Shown here one piece after another: positions 5,675 to 10,001 of a stretch of 10,001 bases of DNA. This stretch comes from Odoribacteraceae bacterium. Its GTDB lineage: Bacteria; Bacteroidota; Bacteroidia; Bacteroidales; Marinifilaceae. The notes beneath the pieces were generated by a model. That model made no database searches. It saw only the letters and a program-made list of their open reading frames with translations, and had not been told where the DNA came from. Position 1 is the stretch's first letter. Each line of letters starts with the position of its first letter. A program made the translations under genes and the position numbers. The stretch lies in assembly GCA_031267995.1 (NCBI GenBank), contig JAIRXZ010000180.1:1-10001 (forward strand), in the 5' to 3' direction.

Positions 5675-7249
5675 ATGATAAAACCAAACGAAATATCAGA
5701 TATTCTGGAGATGCAGTTGAAAGAGGCGGATACCCAAACGTCATTCGAGGAGGTGGGCGTGGTGATGGGCGTGGGCGACGGGATTGCCCGCGTGTTTGGC
5801 CTGGATAAGGTGCGCGCGAACGAGCTGATAGAGTTCGAGAATGGCGTGGTGGGCGTGGCCATGAACCTGGAGCAGGACAACATCGGGGTGGTACTGATGA
5901 ATGCCGGCGACCGCGTGAAGGAGAATTTCACGGTGAAGCGGACGGGTGAGATGGCCTCCATCAACGTGGGCGAGGGGCTGCTGGGACGGGTGGTCAACAC
6001 GCTGGGCGAACCGATTGACGGGGAAGGCGCCGTCCGCGGGGAGTTGATGCGCTTGCCGCTGGAACGCAAGGCGCCGGGCGTCATCTACCGCCAGCCGGTG
6101 AAGGAACCCTTGCAAACAGGCCTCAAGGCGGTGGACTCGATGGTGCCCATCGGACGGGGACAGCGCGAGCTGATCATCGGCGATCGACAAACGGGAAAAA
6201 CCTCCATCGCCCTGGACACCATCCTGAACCAGCGTAAGAATTACGACCAGGGCGACCCCGTCTACTGCATCTACGTGGCCATCGGGCAGAAAGCCTCCTC
6301 CGTGGCCATGCTGGTGAACGTTTTGCGCGAGGGAAAGGCCTTGGACTACACCGTCATCGTGGCCGCCAACGCCTCCGACTCCGCGGCGATGCGCTACTAC
6401 GCGCCCTTCGCGGGGGCAACCATCGGGGAATTTTTCCGGGACAGCGGAAGGCACGCGCTGGTCGTGTACGACGACCTCTCGAAGCAAGCCGTGGCATACC
6501 GCGAAATCTCCCTCATCCTCCGCCGCCCGTCGGGACGCGAGGCCTACCCGGGGGACATCTTCTACCTCCACTCCCGCCTGCTGGAAAGAGCCGCCCGGAT
6601 CATCTCCAACGACGAGGTCGCCTCCATGATGAACGACCTGCCCGAACCCCTGAAGCCGGTGGTGAAGGGAGGCGGATCGCTGACAGCCCTGCCAATCATT
6701 GAAACCCAGGCGGGCGACGTGTCGGCATACATCCCCACCAACGTCATCTCCATCACCGACGGGCAGATTTTCCTGGAGACCTCCCTCTTCAACGAAGGCA
6801 TCCGCCCGGCCATCAACGTCGGGGTATCCGTCTCGCGCGTCGGTGGAAACGCCCAGATCAAATCCATGAAAAAAATCGCGGGAACGCTCAAAATAGACCA
6901 GGCGCAATACCGGGAGCTGGAAGCCTTCTCCAAATTTGGCGGGGACATGGACACCGTCACCTCGATGGTCATCGACAAGGGACGGAAAAACGCCCGGCTG
7001 CTGATCCAGCCGCAACACTCCCCCATGGCCGTGGAAGAGGAAGTTGCCGTCATCTATTGCGGCACGCAGGGGCTTCTAAAGAAGGTACCGCTCGCGCACG
7101 TGCACGAGTTTGAAGTCGCCTTCCTCGAAATCCTGCGGGTGCGCCACCGGCAGGAGGTGCTGGACAAACTCCGCCAGGGGATCCTGGACAAAACGGTATC
7201 CACCCTGCTCGGCGAAGTCGCGGAAGAGGTAGCCCAACGCTTCATCTGA
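5675..7249 (+). CDS. atpA: F1Fo ATP synthase subunit alpha
   Basis: Alpha is the non-catalytic nucleotide-binding partner of beta in F1. The 524-residue protein has the alpha-type Walker A GDRQTGKT (169-176, Lys175), the segment IYVAIGQKAS, and SVSRVGG with the arginine finger Arg388 that reaches the neighbouring catalytic site. The N-terminal part IARVFGLDKV and the C-terminal helical domain are complete. Base use changes along this gene: the 5' third has G and C about equal, whereas the 3' half is clearly C-rich, as are all genes after it. Confidence 0.98.
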   Translation: MIKPNEISDILEMQLKEADTQTSFEEVGVVMGVGDGIARVFGLDKVRANELIEFENGVVGVAMNLEQDNIGVVLMNAGDRVKENFTVKRTGEMASINVGEGLLGRVVNTLGEPIDGEGAVRGELMRLPLERKAPGVIYRQPVKEPLQTGLKAVDSMVPIGRGQRELIIGDRQTGKTSIALDTILNQRKNYDQGDPVYCIYVAIGQKASSVAMLVNVLREGKALDYTVIVAANASDSAAMRYYAPFAGATIGEFFRDSGRHALVVYDDLSKQAVAYREISLILRRPSGREAYPGDIFYLHSRLLERAARIISNDEVASMMNDLPEPLKPVVKGGGSLTALPIIETQAGDVSAYIPTNVISITDGQIFLETSLFNEGIRPAINVGVSVSRVGGNAQIKSMKKIAGTLKIDQAQYRELEAFSKFGGDMDTVTSMVIDKGRKNARLLIQPQHSPMAVEEEVAVIYCGTQGLLKKVPLAHVHEFEVAFLEILRVRHRQEVLDKLRQGILDKTVSTLLGEVAEEVAQRFI

Positions 7250-7270
7250 CAACCCATTAAATAAATCGCA

Positions 7271-8137
7271 GTGTCTACATCACGAGAACTAAAAGGGAGA
7301 ATCAGCTCCGTCAACTCCTCGCAAAAAATCACCGGCGCCATGAAAATGATCGCCTCGGCCAGACTGCGCAAGGTAGAAACAGCCCTCTCGCACACCCGCC
7401 CCTACCTGGATGAACTACAGCGGATGCTGGAGCGCGTGGCGGCCGGGGAGGGCGACTACCTCTCCCCGCTGGCGGCCAGCCGACCGGCACGGCGCGTAGC
7501 CCTCGTCATCTTCGGGTCGGACGACGGCCTGTGCGGATCATTCAACGTGATGCTATACAAGAAACTCGTGGAGGCAACAAACGCCTACGCGGGAGCGGAA
7601 TCCATAAAAGTCTACCCCATCGGGCGCAAAATACAGGCGGAAGTAAGGAAAAACCCCAGCCTGGAAATCATGCCCATCCCGGAAGCCATCCTCGCCAAGG
7701 AATACGCGACAGGCATGCTCACCCTCGCCGACGACCTCATTCGCCAATACCTGGCGGGAGAAGTTGACCGCGTGGAAATCATCTACGCCCACTTCAAAAG
7801 CATCGGCACGCAAATCATGACCCGCCTCCCCTTCCTCCCCTGGCAAGGCGCCGGCACGGACAAACTCCCCGCCTCGGAGCGAAACAAAGACTACATCTAC
7901 GAACCCGACCGCGGCGCCATCATCGACATGCTCTACCCGCTGGTACTGCGCGCCACCCTCTTCCGCGCGCTGCTGGAAAACCAAATCTCGGAGCAAGCAG
8001 CCCGCATCCTCTCCATGCAAATGGCCAACGACAACGCCACCAAACTCCTCAAAAGCCTCCAATTGGAATACAACAAACTGCGCCAGCAAAACATCACCTC
8101 CGAACTGCTGGACATCGTGGGAGGAACCATCGAATAG
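7271..8137 (+). CDS. atpG: F1Fo ATP synthase subunit gamma
   Basis: Gamma is the rotating shaft inside the alpha/beta hexamer. The 288-residue length is normal. The N-terminal helix reads ELKGRISSVNSSQKITGAMKMIASARLRK, of which residues near 19-25 (ITGAMKM) are the family hallmark, and the C-terminal helix ends in ITSELLDIVGG. The start is GTG at 7271: no in-frame ATG precedes the conserved N-terminus, and an A/T-rich stretch (7257-7265) lies at the usual distance. It is the last gene of the ATP synthase set. Confidence 0.96.
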   Translation: MSTSRELKGRISSVNSSQKITGAMKMIASARLRKVETALSHTRPYLDELQRMLERVAAGEGDYLSPLAASRPARRVALVIFGSDDGLCGSFNVMLYKKLVEATNAYAGAESIKVYPIGRKIQAEVRKNPSLEIMPIPEAILAKEYATGMLTLADDLIRQYLAGEVDRVEIIYAHFKSIGTQIMTRLPFLPWQGAGTDKLPASERNKDYIYEPDRGAIIDMLYPLVLRATLFRALLENQISEQAARILSMQMANDNATKLLKSLQLEYNKLRQQNITSELLDIVGGTIE

Positions 8138-8206
8138 GAAAAAACAGGCAACACCACCCCCGCCGCGGCCCGACAACCGCGCGATAACACATATTAAATA
8201 AAAACG

Positions 8207-8722
8207 ATGATCACGAAAAACCAATGGGTAAGCATCACCTACCAACTGCGGAACCCCAACAACGAGCTAATTGAAGAAGCCGACGCCGCCCTCCCCCTGG
8301 AATTCATCTGCGGCCACGGCCAAACGCTCGAATACTTCGAGATGAACCTCCTGGGACTATCCCCCGGCGACACCTTCGACTTCAAACTCCCCGCCGCCCA
8401 GGCCTACGGCGACACCCGCGAAGAGATGATCGTCACCCTCCCGCGCGAAATCTTCAGCGAACTCCCCCCGGAGGAGCTTACCCCCGGCAACACCATCCCC
8501 ATGCAAGACAGCCTCGGCCGGCACCTCGAGGGGCGCGTCCGGGAAATCGCCGGCGAAAACGTCGAAATAGACTTCAACCACCGCCTCTCCGGCATCGACC
8601 TCCACTTCAGCGGCACCGTCCTGAAAACCCGCGGCGCCACCGACGAAGAACTGCACGAACTCCAACACGCCAAATGCGGCGGTTGCCACTCCTGCGGCAG
8701 CGACTCCGGCTGTTGCCACTAA
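8207..8722 (+). CDS. slyD: SlyD-like FKBP-type peptidyl-prolyl isomerase
   Basis: The 171-residue protein has the layout of SlyD: an FKBP fold split by an insert-in-flap chaperone domain. The FKBP parts are VSITYQLRN near the start and GLSPGDTFDFKLPAAQAYGD near residues 50-69; the insert domain spans about 70-130. The tail (residues 157-171) holds five cysteines (157, 160, 163, 169, 170) and two histidines (161, 171), like the nickel/zinc-binding tail of SlyD. The usual role is folding of proline-limited proteins and metal supply to metalloenzymes; which applies here cannot be seen. It follows atpG by 69 bases and precedes aroC by 9, so it is likely co-transcribed with aroC. The symbol rests on domain layout; orthology to E. 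coli slyD is not proven. Confidence 0.85.
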   Translation: MITKNQWVSITYQLRNPNNELIEEADAALPLEFICGHGQTLEYFEMNLLGLSPGDTFDFKLPAAQAYGDTREEMIVTLPREIFSELPPEELTPGNTIPMQDSLGRHLEGRVREIAGENVEIDFNHRLSGIDLHFSGTVLKTRGATDEELHELQHAKCGGCHSCGSDSGCCH

Positions 8723-8731
8723 ACCGCCAAC

Positions 8732-9844
8732 ATGCCAGGCAACACCATAGGAAAAATATACACCCTGCGCTCCTTCGGGGAATCGCACGGCGCCGCCATC
8801 GGGGGAATCATTGACGGCTGCCCCCCCGGCCTGCAACTATCAACGGAAGCCATCCAGCGACAACTCGAACGGCGACGCCCCGGCGCCTCCGACATCGCCA
8901 CCCCCCGCGACGAACCGGACAAACTCGAAATCCTCTCCGGCCTCTTCCGCGGCATCACCACCGGCGCCCCCGTCGGCTTCCTCGTGCGCAACCGCGACGC
9001 CCGCGAACAAGCCTACGACAACCTCGAACACACCTTCCGTCCCTCCCACGCCGACTACACCTGGCAAGCCAAATACGGCATCCGCGACCATCGCGGGGGC
9101 GGTCGCTCCTCGGCACGCGAACACGTCGCCCGCGTCGTCGCCGGCGCCATCGCCGCGCAATACCTCGCCCTCGCCGGCATCCAAATACGCGCCCACACCT
9201 CCAGGGTAGGCCACCTCCACCTGCAACAGGAGCGCCTCCCCCACCCCGCCCCACTCCGCGAGGAGAGCCCCATCGGCTGCCCCGACCCCCTCCTGGAACG
9301 GGAAATGATCGCCCTCATCCGCGACACCCGCCGCGCCGGCGACTCCATCGGTGGCGTCGTCACCTGCGTCATCCGGGGCGTCCCCCCCGGCGTGGGCGAA
9401 CCCGTCTTCGACCGCTTCCAGGCGCGGCTGGCGCACTACATGATGAGCATCAACGCCGCCAAGGGATTTGAATACGGCGAGGGATTCGACGCCGCCACCG
9501 CCCGCGGGAGCCAGCACAACGACTCCTTCCGCCCCACCCACTCCGGCGGCATCACCACCGCCACCAACCACTCCGGCGGCATACAGGGAGGCATCACCAA
9601 CGGCGAGGAGATCTACTTCCGCGTGGCCTTCAAACCCATCCCCACCATCTCCATCCCCCAGCAAACCGTCACCAGCCAGGGACAGGAAACCGAGTTGGCC
9701 GCCGCCGGACGCCACGACCCTTGCGTCATCCCCCGCGTCCTGCCCGTCGTCGAGGCCATGGCCGCCATGCTCACCCTCGACATGATGCTGGAGGGCAACC
9801 ACTACCCCTCCAAAATCACCGGGGAGGCCAACAGCGCGCTTTAA
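8732..9844 (+). CDS. aroC: Chorismate synthase
   Basis: The enzyme turns 5-enolpyruvylshikimate 3-phosphate into chorismate, the last step of the shikimate pathway, using reduced FMN. The 370-residue protein is complete: it shows NTIGKIYTLRSFGESHG at the start (His19 in GESHG), RPSHADYTWQAKYGIRDHRG and GGRSSARE near 105-130, a GSQHNDSF segment and NHSGGIQGGITNGE in the C-terminal half, and GRHDPCVIPR near the end. The start at 8732 gives the family N-terminus. Its codons are strikingly C-rich (ggc, gcc, atc, ctc, acc), in contrast to the G-rich codons of atpD. No intrinsic terminator follows; the REP hairpin at 9888-9910 may mark the end of the transcript. Confidence 0.97.
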   Translation: MPGNTIGKIYTLRSFGESHGAAIGGIIDGCPPGLQLSTEAIQRQLERRRPGASDIATPRDEPDKLEILSGLFRGITTGAPVGFLVRNRDAREQAYDNLEHTFRPSHADYTWQAKYGIRDHRGGGRSSAREHVARVVAGAIAAQYLALAGIQIRAHTSRVGHLHLQQERLPHPAPLREESPIGCPDPLLEREMIALIRDTRRAGDSIGGVVTCVIRGVPPGVGEPVFDRFQARLAHYMMSINAAKGFEYGEGFDAATARGSQHNDSFRPTHSGGITTATNHSGGIQGGITNGEEIYFRVAFKPIPTISIPQQTVTSQGQETELAAAGRHDPCVIPRVLPVVEAMAAMLTLDMMLEGNHYPSKITGEANSAL

Positions 9845-9887
9845 CCCCCACCCGTCACGCGGCCCTCTACCCCGCGACTTTCCCGCC

Positions 9888-9910
9888 GGCGCGGGCTTGC
9901 AGCCCGTGCC
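9888..9910 (+). repeat. REP-type hairpin, copy 3
   Basis: A 9-bp stem (9888-9896 with 9902-9910) closes a 5-base loop, with the same G:T pair (9891/9907) and orientation as copy 1 at 7-31. It lies 43 bases after the aroC stop. No T tract follows, so it is not a classic terminator, but such hairpins can protect the 3' end of an mRNA. Confidence 0.75.
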
Positions 9911-9920
9911 CGTGCCCGTG
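9903..9920 (+). repeat. Three tandem copies of CCCGTG
   Basis: The right arm of the REP hairpin is extended by two more exact copies of the hexamer cccgtg (9903-9908, 9909-9914, 9915-9920). This looks like slippage at the repeat boundary. The corresponding site after copy 1 has only one such unit. Confidence 0.6.
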
Positions 9921-9922
9921 AT

Positions 9923-9950
9923 GTGAGACCGTAGCACGCTACGTCTCTAC
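9923..9950 (+). repeat. Second palindromic intergenic repeat, copy 2
   Basis: This 28-base copy is the near-identical partner of 127-153, with one extra base in the left arm. Arms 9925-9929 with 9943-9947 and 9931-9935 with 9938-9942 pair around a 2-base centre. It follows the REP copy 3 in the same order and direction as on the left edge. Confidence 0.7.
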
Positions 9951-9983
9951 TGATGCCCACAACCTCCAATTGTAAGTCCCTCT

Positions 9984-10001
9984 GTAGAGACGTAGCGTGC
10001 T
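9984..10001 (-). repeat. Second palindromic intergenic repeat, copy 3 (inverted, cut by window end)
   Basis: These 18 bases are the exact reverse complement of 9933-9950. The spacer is 33 bases. The copy runs off the window edge, so its full length is unknown. Confidence 0.7.

Noticed and set aside
5741..7018. A 425-codon open frame on the - strand
   Set aside because: It is the antisense shadow of atpA, with low-complexity Val/Gly/His content and no recognisable domain.
7250..7285. An ATG start for atpG
   Set aside because: No in-frame ATG lies before the conserved N-terminal helix; the next in-frame ATG would remove it, so GTG at 7271 is the start.
8138..8206. Possible terminator or dif-like site between atpG and slyD
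   Set aside because: The best hairpin (8164-8168 with 8177-8181) has only 5 bp and no T tract. The AT-rich word before slyD looks like the ribosome-binding stretch, and only loosely resembles a dif arm.
8840..9937. A 365-codon open frame on the - strand opposite aroC
   Set aside because: It is Gly/Ala/Val-rich, covers a complete aroC, and ends in repeat DNA; it is a composition artefact.

Overview
This window carries the F-type ATP synthase operon of a fairly GC-rich member of the Bacteroidota, most likely Bacteroidales. The evidence for the phylum is the gene order atpD-atpC-atpB-atpE-atpF-atpH-atpA-atpG, a beta subunit with the insertion before the QMNEPPGAR motif typical of this phylum, an epsilon subunit of only 77 residues, subunit a with a signal peptide and large N-terminal domain, a -7 promoter element of the Bacteroidota type (TAnnTTTG), and mostly A/T-rich stretches instead of Shine-Dalgarno sequences before start codons. 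The genus cannot be named from the sequence. All ten genes lie on the + strand.

Layout. Positions 1-153 hold two inverted REP-type hairpins and one copy of a second palindromic repeat. Positions 154-370 are an AT-rich leader with overlapping inverted repeats, ahead of a gene (380-1351) for an uncharacterised protein with an N-terminal helix-turn-helix. The intergenic stretch 1352-1495 has a good promoter followed at once by a GC-rich hairpin with a T tract. Eight ATP synthase genes run from 1496 to 8137. They are followed by a SlyD-like FKBP peptidyl-prolyl isomerase (8207-8722) and chorismate synthase aroC (8732-9844). The last 150 bases repeat the REP and palindrome families of the left edge.

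How it works together. AtpD, A, G, H and C make the F1 head and stalks, AtpB, E and F the membrane sector. The only F1Fo subunit gene order difference from the classic operon is that atpDC comes first. The SlyD-like protein and AroC are housekeeping proteins that sit downstream, perhaps by read-through; no terminator is visible between atpG and aroC.

The most unusual property is one of scale. The + strand is strongly G-rich on the left (for example 27 G to 9 C at 2041-2100), about balanced near 5.5 kb and strongly C-rich on the right (8 G to 29 C at 9001-9060), though all genes point the same way. The change is gradual and falls inside the ATP synthase operon. Its direction is what a replication fork convergence (terminus) zone would give. 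I see no new defence or mobile system in the window.
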